A stretch of DNA of 64,000 bases, from contig NC_081837.1 of the NCBI RefSeq assembly GCF_030867095.1, forward strand, positions 17,688,501-17,752,500. The letters are read 5' to 3'. This document shows, in pieces, positions 22,946 to 34,731 of the stretch. How positions within the stretch are numbered: position 1 is the first letter of the stretch; the number at the start of each line of letters is the position of its first letter. The notes below the pieces were generated by a model. That model ran no database searches. It saw nothing but the letters and a program-made list of their open reading frames with translations, and had not been told where the DNA came from. The translations under genes and the position numbers were made by a program. This stretch comes from Alligator mississippiensis. Taxonomy: Eukaryota > Chordata > Crocodylia > Alligatoridae.

Positions 22946-23312
22946 TCATTCTTGATGGACAACTTGCAAGTAAATACATAAGGGGTTTTATATCAGGAAC
23001 TGGGAGACCGTCTGTGCACCAGGGCACCCCAAGGGAAGACAAGGTCTAACCATCACAAACTCCTGGAAGACCGTTTTAGGCTGGACATAAGACAAATTTT
23101 ATTTACTGTCTGAGTCCCCAGAGCTTGGAATAGACTCCACCCAGAAGTGGTGCAAACACCTGCTCTGGACACTTCTAAGAAACATTTGGATGCTTATCTA
23201 GCTTGGGATACTTTGACAATAGCTTCCTACCCCTGGGCCAGGGGACTGGACCCAATGATCTTCCGAGGTCCCACCCATCCCTAACGTCTCTGAAATCTGT
23301 GAAATCTGTGAA
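22946..23312 (+). mobile_element. CR1 LINE 3' UTR and tail
   Basis: Contains the CR1 3' region (GGTCTAACCATCACAAACTC, GAGTCCCCAGAGCTTGGAAT, TGGACCCAATGATCTTC) and ends with GAAATCTGTGAAA repeats. The copy at about 30145-30513 has the same 3' junction, so both derive from one insertion. Confidence 0.8.
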
Positions 23313-23468
23313 ACTTCCTACAGTTCTGTGTACAGACCCAAGAAGCAACATACAATACTCACCTGATGCAAAGGCGAATGGAAATTGGCAGTTAATGCCC
23401 CTTGGTTCTGTGGGCTTTTACACAGGCTGGCAGGCACAGGATCCTGAATCATGCTCTTTTCTCCCCAG

Positions 23469-23782
23469 GTGCCCAGTCCCAGGTGCAGCTGCTGGAGTCT
23501 GGAGGGGATGTGAGGAAGCCTGGAGAGTCTCTGTGCCTCTCCTGCAAAATCTCTGGGTCCACCATCATCAACTTCTTTATGATTTGGGCTAGCCAGGCTC
23601 CTGGGAAGGGACTGGAGGGGGTCGCAGGTATAAATGCTTCACACCTGTAATCTCATCAAATACTACAGGGCTGCGGGGAAGGGGCGATTGAACATCTCCA
23701 GAGATGACTCCAGCAACACCTTGTACCTGCAGAAGAACAATCTGAGAGCTGAGGACAGGCCCGGGTATCACGGTGTGAAGCC
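23469..23782 (+). pseudogene. IGHV: IGHV clan III (VH3-like) pseudogene
   Basis: The V exon starts after TCCCCAG at 23468. It reads [46 protein letters not shown], then an in-frame stop and frame change in CDR2. FR3 continues in a second frame ([24 protein letters not shown]). The second Cys and the FR2 Trp after Leu-Glu are lost. The exon is about 7 bp longer than in the intact gene at 63144. No leader exon was found; the region where it should lie is a CR1 tail (ending 23312). The RSS is perfect. Confidence 0.9.
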
Positions 23783-23821
23783 CACAGTGATCAGAAGCCT
23801 GCTGTGCCCGATACAAAAACT
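23783..23821 (+). other. 23-RSS of the clan III pseudogene at 23469
   Basis: CACAGTG (23783-23789), 23-bp spacer, ACAAAAACT (23813-23821). Confidence 0.9.
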
Positions 23822-26150
23822 TCTGAGCAAATCTCTTGTCAGCTCATGCCCAGGAGCGAGAAGCAGCCACAGCCTGAACAAACAGCTGAAGCGGAGCTGG
23901 ACACACACCCCAGGCACATTTCTCCCTCTGGGCTCCAGCCCCTGCAATGGGCACCAAAAATAATGCACAGTGGGAAACACAGAGCACCCGGTCCCTGCCC
24001 AGCTGGGCAGCAGGGACCTGGCCAGAGCACCCACCCAGCTCCTTGCAGCAGCCGGCTCAGATGCAGCCAGCCGGGAGACGCCAGGATCTGGGGAATTGCC
24101 CCAGTGCCTCACACAGCCAGGGCCAGCCTGCCTGCACCGTCCCCAGGCAGGCTGGATGGGACTTCTCCAGCACTCACACCCTGGGAAACACCCCCAAGCT
24201 GTGGCACAGGGAGGGGCAGTGCTGGGCTGCAGCCTTTGGCTGGTGGGTGCTTGCAGTCAGACCAGGACAGTCCCACATCCCAACAGCTGGGGCCAAGTGT
24301 GACCGGGGAGGACAGGATGTGAGAGAAGACACTGGCCGTGCTTGAAGTGGGTGCTCCAGGGAGTCTCAGTGACTCTGTCCTGCAAAACCCACCATGCAGG
24401 CCTGGGCACCGGGCACCCAGTTCCCTCAGCCACCTCAGGCTCAGCCGCTCAGCCAATACTGGGTAATGCAGCCTGTGCGCACCTGCAGCCCCTGCCTGGG
24501 GCAGAGCCCTGTGCCTCAGCTGTGTGCCCTCCCTCTTCACGGGGAGCAGGGCAGAGAACAGCCCTAGCCTGGCCCAGAGCATCAAGGACCCAGCGGGGCT
24601 GTGGGCAGTCAGGGCTTGGTGCTGCAGGGGGATGGATCCAGGAGTCAGGAGCAAGCCACAGCAGGAAGCAAGGGGGTAGAGAGCAGTCAGAAGATCCAGG
24701 GTTGTCACCTGGATCCAGACAGAGGAGTCTGTCCTGCTATCCAACCCATGCTCCCACAGGGAACAGGGTCCAGCTGGGGACACTGGGAGATATCAGGGAG
24801 TGGAGGTGGGGGGTGTCTGGCATCTTTGGCTGCTTGGTGGTACCCCATGACCCCCCTCCCTGAGAACTCTGCCTCCTGCTCTGACATGACCAAGCCCATG
24901 GGCCATATGTCCATGCCACACAGCAGCAGGGCCAGTCCTGACCATACCTGCAGAGACCAACCCAGGGACTTGTGGGAGGAGCTGCAGGAGATCCCAGCTG
25001 AACAAGAGGATGCTGATAGGACTGGACCCAGTCCCAGTCACCTGTGGCTTGCACACACACAGGGCAGGATGGGGCTCCCCAGCCCTGGACTCTCCCCATC
25101 ATGCAGCACTCAGGGGCAGCTTCTCCATGAGCCATACCCTGCAGGTAGAGGGGAAAGGTCCTGGGGAAGCCTGAACTACTCCAGTAGGCCAACAGACACC
25201 CAGGGGCTGGGGCTTTATGCAGCTGTGTAGGACTAGGCTTCAAGGGGTTAACCACCCTGGGCAACTCAGGTTTTTGACAGGAGGCAAAATACTTAGGCAC
25301 CCAGGGTTTGGTGCTTCCCTCCCAGCTCAGCATCTGTGCATGGCAGGATGTATCCCTGATGGACCTCACCCTTCTCCTATCCCTGAGACCAGATGAGTGC
25401 ACATTACATGCTATGATGCAAATGGACACACCGGATCCATGCATGCAGCATTCCCCCGCACGCACAGGCACCAGAGGGCAGAGACACCCAGCACACGTGC
25501 ATGGGCAGAGATAAGCACAAAGCAACTATGAAGGACCAACTGCTCTCTTAGGAAAGGGAGGATTTTTACGCTCTGTTTTTTTTCTCATTTCCCTCCTTTC
25601 CCCTGTTCTAATGATAGCCAGTTTCCCAGACATGAAGCAAATTAACAGCATTTAACCAACACACCCTGGGAGTCCCTCCACCTGCAATAAAAAACATCGA
25701 GTTTCATTAGGTTTCTGTATTCTAGGGGTATCACTCCCTCAGCTGCTATGAAACAAGCTGTCACTTCTACCAAAGGTCAGGGACCCTCTGAATAAAGTAA
25801 TGCATCCCCAAGCTGCTGGGGCTCAGTCCACTCATTGTACATTGGAGTAGCATGGATCTATCCTTCACTGAGAAACTGGATTTTTCCCTCAGAGATTTTT
25901 CCCTGGTAGGACACGGGGATATTTCTTTGGCAGAGAGGGGAAGTCCCAGACCATGGGAGGTTTTTGCCTTGATAATATCCAGTCAGAGACACAATCTGGA
26001 ACTCCTCTAGATCCTTATTTGTTTCCCCAGGCTCCTGGTTTAATGTACAATTTGTCTGGTACAGTAACAAAACCCCATTTCCAGGTTTCTCCATGGCTCT
26101 CAAAACCACTGTAGTCAACAGTCAAATCTGTGAGATCTGTGAAAGGCCCT
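23822..26150. repeat. inter-V spacer, segmental duplication (V3 module)
   Basis: Closest partner is 3892-6272. The first ~900 bp differ at only about one base in a hundred by eye, which indicates a recent duplication or conversion between the V1 and V3 modules. No gene supported. Confidence 0.85.
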
Positions 26151-26172
26151 TATAAAAGAAGCACATGCAAAT
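26151..26172 (+). promoter_or_regulatory. V3 promoter: TATAAAA then octamer
   Basis: TATAAAA 26151-26157 and ATGCAAAT 26165-26172, 143 bp before the ATG. Confidence 0.85.
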
Positions 26173-26307
26173 GTTGTTCCCCAATTTCCTGCTTAACGCA
26201 TGCAAGGTTCCTCCTTAAACACCAGCCCTGGCTCTGTGCACCTCAGTGTCTCCCCAGAGCTGCCGCCTCCTGTCTGCTGGGGACACCGGGCACCAGCCAC
26301 AAGGACC

Positions 26308-26760
26308 ATGACACCAGCACGGGCTTTGCTCATCCTTCTGGCAGCTCCACCGGGTAAGTGCCTCCTGTCTTGTGGGACAGAGGGATGCAGCAGCAGGATG
26401 AGAGTGAGACTGTTAGAAGATTGTTCATTTGCTAATGCTGTATTTTTCTCCATTAGGTGTCCTGGCCCAGGTCACGCTGAAGGAGTCTGGCCCAGGGGTT
26501 GTGAAGCCCGGAGAGACCCTCAGCCTGACCTGCACCGTGTCTGGATTCTCTCTCACTAGCAGTGCTGTGAGCTGGGTTCGGCAGGAAGCAGGGAAAGGGC
26601 TCGAGTGGGTCGGAGATAGCTGGATTGGTGGAAACACCTATTATAACAGTGCTCTCCAAAGCTGCCTCATCATCAGCAGAGACACCTCCAGCAGCCAAGT
26701 GCACCTGCGCCTGACCGGGGTCCAACCTGGAGACACAGCCCGGTATTACTGTGTCAGATA
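26308..26760 (+). CDS. IGHV: Immunoglobulin heavy-chain variable segment V3, clan II, intact
   Basis: Leader exon 26308-26353 ([16 protein letters not shown]; Arg replaces the usual Leu in the hydrophobic core). V exon 26457-26760. Mature start [13 protein letters not shown]1 SSAVS, FR2 [17 protein letters not shown]2 around [16 protein letters not shown]3 is altered to [15 protein letters not shown] where relatives have RLTISRD, so a conserved Arg is Cys and a Thr is Ile. The FR3 Arg normally pairs with an Asp near the end of FR3 in VH domains, so folding could be weaker. The end is YYCVR. No stop or frameshift; promoter and RSS intact. Usable in recombination, with product stability less certain than for V1. 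Confidence 0.9.
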
Positions 26761-26799
26761 CACAGTGAATGAAAATGCATGCGAGCCTGCACAAAAACC
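26761..26799 (+). other. V3 23-RSS
   Basis: CACAGTG (26761-26767), 23-bp spacer, ACAAAAACC (26791-26799). Confidence 0.95.
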
Positions 26800-27124
26800 A
26801 GCCCTGCAGGACCGACCTGGCTGTGTGAGCAGCAGAGGCAGCAGCTGCCAGCCTGTGCTCCGCTGCCTGCTGGGTTGGACACATCGGGCCTTTTAGATCA
26901 CTTGAACAAGCCAGGGATTAAATCCAGGGAAGGAGGCTCAAAAGTGACCAATTGGTCAGAATCTGATATTTAGGAGGAGTTCTGCTTCACTGTGCCTCTG
27001 CTCTGCCTGTCCTTCTGGCAGGAGTACAAGGCAAAGACTCCGTAGGCTGGCACCCAGGACAAAGGCAATAGCCAGCAGACTGCTGTGCTGTTACAGGACT
27101 AGGGACACAGCTCTGTAGTCCTGA

Positions 27125-28227
27125 TGTTGGTCCTGGACTTGATTAGCACTCTTCAATTAACAGCTGACAATAGTCTGGTTCCAAGTGACCACAGGCACAT
27201 CAATCACCACCCTATCAATCCAGCAAGTGCTTGTACTATGAGTAATCAGGCTGTTCACACACTGTTGTGTAACTGGAACATATTGAATGGTTTATTAATA
27301 ATGAAATAACAAATACACAACAGGTACATTAAATAACAGCACTAACCAGGAATGAAGCCCACACCCAATACAACTATTTTTATTATTCCTAAAACCTATA
27401 CCTAACTGATCTCATACCTATTTTAAAATTTGTTCACCACAATCACTAGCACCTCAGAATCAATATCAACTCGGGGGTGAATATGGACTTTTTTATGTGA
27501 GCGGTAAACTTTATTCATCTCTGGATCTCTGCCGTTCCAACACAGGGAACATATACCACACTGAAAGGGATGAGCCGATGGCAGCTTATCTTCGACTTTA
27601 AGGAAGGGAGGAGAAAGGAACAAGTGATGGGTGGGTGATACCCCAGAGGGCAGAGGGCTGCTACTTAAGTGCTATGCACCCCTGCAGAGAGAAACTGGGG
27701 AGCCCACCGTAAGCAATCTTACTGGAAATCTCAGGATTGAGGTCATGGGGGAAGAATGCTAGCTCTATGGCAGCCTCGCTGTCAAGGGTGTGCTTGCCTC
27801 ATCCAACCTCCACGTTCACAGCACAGCCCAAGGCACAACACCGCATAATGATCACCCACACCAATGCACTGATACACCACAAAGCCACTTCCACCTCGTT
27901 CATTCACCATGTTTCTATCAGTCTCTTTCTCTCTCTCTCTCACAGGCATCAATCAACAAAACCAACCAGCAAACCATGAAACCCACCAGCCACACCACAC
28001 ACGTAATACTCACACCCAGGCATGCTATCACGTACTCACGTGCTAAGGGTCAATCAACAAAAGTCTTTATGTGGCAGTGCGCCCTGCATGCCAGGGCTCT
28101 GCACATGGCACACCTTTGTGCTAGGCACTCTCTTCCAACATCTTCTGATCTTAACTGGGCATGCTCTCAAATAAGAGCTCATCTCAGGCTCAACACATCA
28201 CCACTTAGGCCAGGAAGCCAAACAGGT
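27125..28227 (-). mobile_element. solo LTR shared by V1-V3 modules (V3 copy, partial)
   Basis: Same TGTTGG start after CTGA (27121-27124) as the copies at 8452 and 18488. This copy is incomplete and joins directly to module flank that matches about 10057 onward. Confidence 0.75.
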
Positions 28228-28274
28228 GACTTGGCAGAAGGGGTAATGATCCCCTTTCTCTCTGTCCCTTTCCA

Positions 28275-28368
28275 CACAAATCTTTTCTGAAATCCAGCTC
28301 ACTGAGTGCAGCCCAGGGGTGCTCCCTGAAAGCTGCAGACACCAGCACATTATTACTGTGCCAGGAGA
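28275..28368 (+). pseudogene. IGHV FR3 relic, second copy
   Basis: Paralogue of 10102-10195, again ending TATTACTGTGCCAG. Its presence in two modules shows that the relic predates their duplication. Confidence 0.45.
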
Positions 28369-29187
28369 GACATGGTGGCACAGAGCAGGGTAGGGGCTCA
28401 CCCAAGGTGGAAGCAGGCTGAGCACTGGTCCCTTGGGCCCATCCCAGCCTCCTGCCCTGCACTGTCTCCCTGCTCAGCAGCAACCAAGTGCAGGAGCTGA
28501 GCCCAGTCCAGGCCCCAACCCCCAGAGCCCTGCTTGCCCCTCCTGCACTGCCCATATCCCCATCCTGGGTGACTTCCATGAGCTCAGCCCTCATTAGTCC
28601 AACTCATCTGCGGAAGGGCTGAGAGGGGGGAGTCTCCCAGAGACAGCACCCAGCAGCCTGCACACACAGAAGACAGAGCACTGCACGCTGACAATAACTT
28701 CCACTATACCACAAACAGCGCCCAGGACAGCCCCAACACAGACCCACTGTGCTCTGATCTCAGGGCTGCAGCAAAAGCCACCAGCCCAGGCACGCTAAGG
28801 CAGCTGCTGGCTACAGCCAGGACCTTCGACTCCCCCGTCTTTCCCCATCTGCCACTACAGCTTTACTGAGAAAAGCACAAGAGACCCACCATATCCCCAA
28901 CACCTGCCCACCACAAAAATCCCAACAGAGACTAGTTGGGAATGAGTCTCAACACATTGCAGTGACCAACTAGAAAGTGGAAAGAAATCCCCTTTCCCAT
29001 TCCTTGTAGCTGTTATCCATTCTCCCACTCGGCACCAAGAAGACGGGGCAGCAACACTCACCACCTGTGCTCAGAGAGAGTGCAACTGGGAGAGAAACAT
29101 GCCCAGACCGGAGGAAGGGCTCTTTGTGCCAGAGACTGTGTCTAAAATGCCTTTCAACTGTAATTTTGGTAAAATACAACATCTTAG
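28369..29187. other. module flank, no gene
   Basis: From 28369 to about 28960 it matches 10196-10790. The remainder is unassigned. Confidence 0.5.
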
Positions 29188-29220
29188 AACAAAACAAAAC
29201 AAAACAAAACAAAACAAAAA
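29188..29220. repeat. (AAAAC)n microsatellite
   Basis: Tandem AAAAC units ending in an A run, at the left edge of the block duplicated from 2898. Confidence 0.9.
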
Positions 29221-29608
29221 ATCACTTCAGATTCAGATGATTTGGGGGACAGTGATTCAATTTTGTGATTTGACTCACTGTCCTGAATTAATTCAGCCAG
29301 CCCCAGGTCCCAACGGGGGTGGGGGGGGAGGGGAGGACGCTGCCCCCTGCTGCATGGGGGGCTCTGCCATGAGCCCCCGAACCCGCATGCCACTGCAGAA
29401 GCTGGTGAGTGGGGGGCTTTATTTTTTTTTTTAAACTGGGAACTAGGGCCAGGTTGGGCAGCCATGGTTCAGGGTGCGGGGTGGGGCTGGGGCATCGGTC
29501 AGGGGCCACTCAGGGTGGCTGGGGGAGCAGGCAGGGGATGCGGCCTGGTGGGGTACCCCAATTGGTCCCTTTCCCCCTCCTCCAGCGCCTCCTGCCCCTA
29601 CCCACTTC
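29221..29608. repeat. duplicated block, copy of 2898-3339
   Basis: Base-for-base similar to 2898-3339 apart from small indels, including the G-rich run near 29316. Confidence 0.75.
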
Positions 29609-29661
29609 TTTCATAGTTTCAAAGCCCCTTCCGAGCCTGGAAATCTATGAAATCTATGACC
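29609..29661 (+). mobile_element. CR1 LINE 3' tail remnant
   Basis: Same tail and 3' junction as 3340-3391 and the end of the CR1 at 21172. Confidence 0.65.
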
Positions 29662-30144
29662 AACCTGAGGTCAGACTGGCAGACAGGGGCGCAGCTATAG
29701 ATTGCACACTTGCTCCCTGCTGCCCGGTCCGCTCTACCTTATCTGCTCTACCAGCTCTCCAGGGGCTGGACCACCCTCCACCTCCAACAACAGCCAGCGG
29801 GGAGAGGAAGGCAGTGGGGAAGAGGGGAGGGGACAAGAGCAGGAAGGGGAGCGGGGTGACCAGTGGCTCTGTGTCGCTGCGACCACCACTGCGGCTGTAA
29901 CCACTGCCACAACCACTGCCACAAGCGCAGGCCCAGCCCTGGCTCCGGCCCCAGACTGAAGTGGCGGCAGAGAGACGCCCCGACCCCTGCCCAAATCAGC
30001 AGGTGGGAGGGGGGAGAATAGCCTCCGCCCCAGCCCAAAGTGGCAGGGGGAGGCGGGGAGCGACCCCGGCACTGGCCTGAGGCATGGAGGAGGGGGCCAG
30101 ATGCAGACGTCTCTCTCTGCCTACACCCCCTGCCCGTCCCTCCC
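29662..30144. repeat. GC-rich duplicated repeat
   Basis: Matches 3392-3660 over its first part and 22600-22945 over its second. No coding function supported. Confidence 0.65.
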
Positions 30145-30513
30145 CACCCGGTCATTCTTGACAGGCAAATTGCTAGTAAATACATAACGGGTCTTGCATC
30201 ACGAACCAGGATGTTCACCATCTGTTCACCAGGGCACCCCAAGGGAAGACAAGGTCTAACCATCACAAACTCCTGGAAGACCGTTTCAGACTAGACAGAA
30301 GACAAAACTTCTTTACCATCCGAGTCCCCAGAGCTTGAAACAGACTTCACCCACAGGCAATCACCTACCCTGGACTCTTTTAAGAAATGTTCGGATGCTT
30401 ATCCAGCTGGGATACTTTGATCATAGCTGACTTCCTACCCTTGGGCCAGGGGGCTGGACCCGATGATTTTCTGAGGTCCCTTCCAGCCCGAATGTCTATG
30501 AAATGTATGAAAC
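30145..30513 (+). mobile_element. CR1 LINE 3' UTR and tail
   Basis: CR1 3' region with AGAAATGTTCGGATGCTTAT, a CTGGACCCGATGATTTTCTG motif and an ATGTCTATGAAATGTATGAA end. Paralogue of 22946-23312. Confidence 0.8.
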
Positions 30514-30932
30514 CTCCTACAGTTCTGTGTACAGACCCAGGAAGCAACATGCAATACTCATCACATACAAAGGCTAATGGAAATTATCAGCAGGTCTGTC
30601 CCTGGTGGGGCGGAGGGGCAATTCAGGTGACCGTCCCAGGCTCTCCGCTTTGGGGGCCCCCGCAGAGCTGGGTGAAGCAGCGGTGGTGCCAAGCTGCGCA
30701 GTGCAGCAGCTCCACGTCCAGCTACCTGCTACCCGCCACCCCCAATACCACTTCTTAAGATCTGGGGCACATGGGATCAGAGTAGAGGCAGGGCCCCACA
30801 TGGGCAGACTTACCACAGGCCCAGCACGCTGCTCAGTTGAGCTCTGATGGGCAGTGAGTGGCCTCTTGGCTCTGTGGGCTTTTGCACAGGCTGCCACGAA
30901 AAGGATCTTGAATCATGCTCTTTTCTTCCCAG

Positions 30933-31229
30933 GTGTCCAGTCCCAGGTGCAGCTGCTGGAGTCTGAAGGGGACAAGAGGAAACCTGGAGAGTCTCTGCGC
31001 CGCTCCTGTAAAGTCTCTGGGTCCACCTTCAGCAACTTCTTTGTGATCTGGGCTTGCCAGGCTCCTGGGAAGGGGCTGAAATGGGTCACAAGTATAAATG
31101 CTGCTACCAGTAACCTCACCAGTACAACAGTGCTGTGGTGAAGGGGCGATTGAACTCCAGCTGCACGTTGTAGCTGCAGAAAAACAATGTGAGAGCTGAG
31201 GACAGGGCCTGGTATCACGGTGTGAAGCC
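30933..31229 (+). pseudogene. IGHV: IGHV clan III pseudogene
   Basis: V exon after TTCCCAG at 30932. FR1 reads [20 protein letters not shown] with SCKVSGS, then [18 protein letters not shown]. After CDR2 the frame ends in a stop. In FR3 a segment around ISRD is deleted, a stop replaces a residue after TLY, and the YYC motif is YHG. It has an extra Cys after the FR2 Trp. It shares the missing leader and the GTGTGAAG end with 23469. It also lies in the same context, following a CR1 tail. The RSS remains intact. Confidence 0.9.
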
Positions 31230-31268
31230 CACAGTGATCAGAAGCCTGCTGTGCCCAATACAAAAACT
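31230..31268 (+). other. 23-RSS of the clan III pseudogene at 30933
   Basis: CACAGTG (31230-31236), 23-bp spacer, ACAAAAACT (31260-31268). Confidence 0.9.
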
Positions 31269-31317
31269 TATGAGCAAATCTCTTGCCAGCTCATGGCCAG
31301 GAGCGAGAAGCAGCCAC

Positions 31318-33207
31318 TTGTCATAAAAAGAGACTAGATTACTCAGGCATGATCTACCTGCTACGAACCCGTGCTGGTTTCCCCTCAGCATAATTTGTCC
31401 TGCCAGGCTCTCGCAAATGTGAGCCTTGATAATTTTTTCAAAGATTTTGCCAAGGATGGAGGTGAGACTGACTGGCCTATAGTTGCCCGGGTCCTCCTTC
31501 CTCCCCTTCTTGAAGATGGCGACCACATTGGCCCTTTTCCAGTCCTCTGGGACTTGGCCTGTGCACCACGAGCGTTCGAATATTCCCGCCAGTGGCTCTG
31601 CAATGATGTTGGCCAGTGCCTTCAGCACCCTCGGATGGAGCTCATCCGGACCTGCCGACTTAAAGGCATCCAGTTCTTCCAAGTGACTCTGCACCATCTC
31701 AGGGTCTACGCATGGTAGTCTGGCGCCTTGCTGCTGCCTCTCTACGACCCCAGTGAGAGAATTGTCGTGCCCCTCGCTTAGGAACACTGAAGCAAAGAAC
31801 TCGTTGAGGAGTTCAGCCTTGTCCCCCCTGTCCGTCACCAATTGCTTCTGCCCATTTAGCAGGGGCCCTATTCCTCCCTGGGCCTTCCTTTTACTCCCAA
31901 TATATCTAAAAAACAATTTCTTGTTGTCCTTTACTTGGGATGCCATCCTCAGCTCCATGGTAGCTTTGGCCCGTCTAACTGCCTCCCTACAAGCGCGAGC
32001 AGAGGAGGTATATTCATCTTTGGTGATCTCTCCCTGTTTCCACTTTTTATGTGCTCCCCTTTTCGCCCTTAGGCTGCCCTGGATTTCTCTGGTCAGCCAA
32101 GGAAGCCTCCTGGCCCCTTTCCCTCTTTTTCCTCGCATCGGGATCATCTCACTCTGTGCCCGAAGGATCATTTCCTTAAGGCACAGCCACCCTTCCTGGG
32201 CTCCCATCTCTTCAAAACTCCTACTCTGCAGTGCGCCCTTGACTAATCATCTGAGTTCATTGAAATCAGCTTTCCTAAAGTCTAGCACTTTCACCCTACT
32301 AGTTACCTTACTCACTCAACCTCTTATGGTGAATTCTATTATCAGGTGATCACTGTCCCCCAGATGGCTACCGATCTGTAGGTCCCCTACCATGTCATCC
32401 CCCGTTGCCAATACCAGATCCAGTATGGCATTCCCCCTAGTGGGACCGTGTACCTCCTGTGTCAGGTGGAGGTCCTGTACACAGGTTAGAAACCTGCGTG
32501 AACAGTGGGACTTTGCCGTCTGCGTCTCCCAGCAGATGTCTGGGTAGTTTAGGTCCTCCGTGATTACTGCCTCTTTAGCTTTTATGGTCTCCGAGAGCTG
32601 CCTCAGGAGCCCCGAATCTATTTCTTCCCCTTGGTGTGGGGGTCTGTAGCAGACCCCTACCACCAAATCCCTTTCTCCTTGCCCCCCATGTAGCCTAACC
32701 CACAATCCTTCTACTTCCTCGTCCTTCGATTCTGTCTTGATGAGGGTCGAAGTATATTGCTCATTGACATAGAGCGCAACCCCTCCCCCTTTTTTCCCCA
32801 CCCTGTCCTTTCTGTACAATCTGTAACCCTCAATATGTACCGCCCAGTCGTGGGACGAATCCCTCCAGGTTTCCATTAGCCCTACTAAGTCATAGGTGTT
32901 TTGTGCAAGCAGGAGCACTAGTTCATCCTGCTTGTTCCCCGTGCTCCTAGCATTAGTATTTAGGCACTTGAGCCCTGCGACTGGTGCCTTTGCTGCCCCC
33001 CCGCTCCGAGTCCCAAGGGGCCCATTGTTTCTTACCTTCTCATTGCTCACCTGTGCTGTAGTACTGGCCGCCCCATGGCTTGCAGGTTCCCAATGTTCTC
33101 CTTCTTCAGGCTGGGTTGTCCTTGTGGGTGCCTCATGGTTTGGTGGTTCACAGCTTCCTCCGCCCTCATCTTCCCCTCCCCCCGACGAGCCTAGTTTAAA
33201 GCCCACC
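31318..33207 (-). mobile_element. CR1 LINE fragment: ORF2 endonuclease and N-terminal RT
   Basis: Read on the minus strand, ORF2 starts near 33206 (MGFKLGSSGGGEDEGG). The AP-endonuclease follows: KCLNTNARSTGNKQDEL, GLMETWRD, KKGGGVALYV, VVGVCYRPP, YPDICW and LGDSDHLIIEF near 32330. After a frame change the RT N-terminus runs from about 32207, with [53 protein letters not shown] and LVSFYDK. It stops there, so the catalytic RT motifs, the 3' UTR and the tail are absent. It lies inside the V4 module spacer. The flanks correspond to positions about 23867 and 24790 of the V3 module, so roughly 0.9 kb of spacer was lost. Confidence 0.9.
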
Positions 33208-34574
33208 GGATGTCAGTGAGTGGGGGTGGGGGGTGTCTGGCATCTTTGACTACTTGGTGGTACCCCATGAACCCCCTCCCTGAGAACTCACTGCCTCCTG
33301 CTCTGACATGACCAAGCCCATGGGCCATATCTCCATGCCACACAGCAGCAGGGCCAGTCCTGAGCATACCTGCAGAGACCAACCCAGGGACTTGTGGGAG
33401 GAGCTGCAAGAGACCCCAGCTGGACAAGAGGATGCTGATAGGACTAGACCCAGCCCCAGCCTCCTGCAGCCTGCACACACACAGGGCAGGATGGGGCTCC
33501 CCAGCCCTGGGCTGTCCTCATCATGCAGCACTCAAGGGCAGCTGGGCCATGACCCATACCCTGCAGGTAGAAGGAAAAGGTCCTGGGGAAGCCTGAACTA
33601 CTCCAGCAGGCCTACAGACACCCAGGGGCTGGGGCTTTATGCAGCTGTGTAGGACTAGGCTTCAAGGGGTTAACCACCCCGGGCAACTCAGGTTTTCAAC
33701 GTGAGGCAAAATACTTAGGCACCCAGGGTTTGGAGTCCTCCCCCAGCTCAGGATCTGTGCATGGCAGGATGCCCGGTGAACCTGGTCCTTCTCCTATCCC
33801 AGAAACCAGACAAGTGCACATCCACATCCTGTGATGCAGACGGACACACCAAATCCATGCATGCAGTATCCCCCTGCACACACAGGCACCAGAGGGCAAA
33901 GACACCCAGCAGACGTGCATGGGCAGAAATAAGCACAAAGCAACTATGAAGGACCAACTGCCCTCTTAGGAAAGGGAGGATTTTTATGCTCTGTTTTTTC
34001 ATCATTTCCCTCATTTGACCCATTCAAATGATAGCCAGTTTCCCAGACATGAAGCAAGTTCACAGCATTTAACCCTCACACCCTGGGAGTCCTTCCACCT
34101 GAAACAAAAAACATCCAGTTTCATTAGGTTTCTGTATTCTAGTGGTATCGATCCCTCAGCTGCTATGAAACAAGTTGTCACTTCTACCAAAGGTCAGGGA
34201 CCCTCTGAATAAAATCAGACACCCCCAAGCCTCTGGGGCTCATTCGACTCATTCCACATTTAAGAAGCATGGATCCATCCTTCACTGAGATACTGGATTT
34301 CTCCCTCGGAAATTTTTCCCAAGCAGGACTCTAGGATATTTCCCTGGGAGAGATGGGAAGTCCCAGATCATGGGAGGTTTTGCCTTGATAATATCCAGCC
34401 AGAGACAAAATCTGTAACTCCTCCAGATTTTTATTTGTTTGGCTCTTGGTCTACTGTGCCATTAGTCTGGTACAGTAACAAAGCCGACTCCCCATTTCCA
34501 GGTTTCCCCTTGGCTCTCAAAACCCCTGTAGTCAAAAGCCAAACCTGCCTTGTGTGAGATCTGTGAAAGGCCCT
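33208..34574. repeat. inter-V spacer copy (V4 module), resumes after CR1
   Basis: Homologous to 4896-6272 and 24790-26150. No gene supported. Confidence 0.85.
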
Positions 34575-34596
34575 TATAAAAGAAGCACATGCAAAT
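34575..34596 (+). promoter_or_regulatory. V4 promoter: TATAAAA then octamer
   Basis: TATAAAA 34575-34581 and ATGCAAAT 34589-34596, 143 bp before the ATG. Confidence 0.85.
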
Positions 34597-34731
34597 GTTG
34601 TTCCCCAATTTCCTGCTTAACGCATGCAAGGGTTCTCCTTAAACACCAGCCCTGGCTCTGTGCACCTCAGTGTCTCCCCAGAGCTGCCGCCTCCTGTCTG
34701 CTGGGGACACCGGGCACCAGCCACAAGGACC

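Noticed and set aside
22340-23042. Proline/alanine-rich open frames of 170-255 codons
   Set aside because: GC-rich repeat without domain or conservation of frame between copies at 22340, 29700 and 3430.
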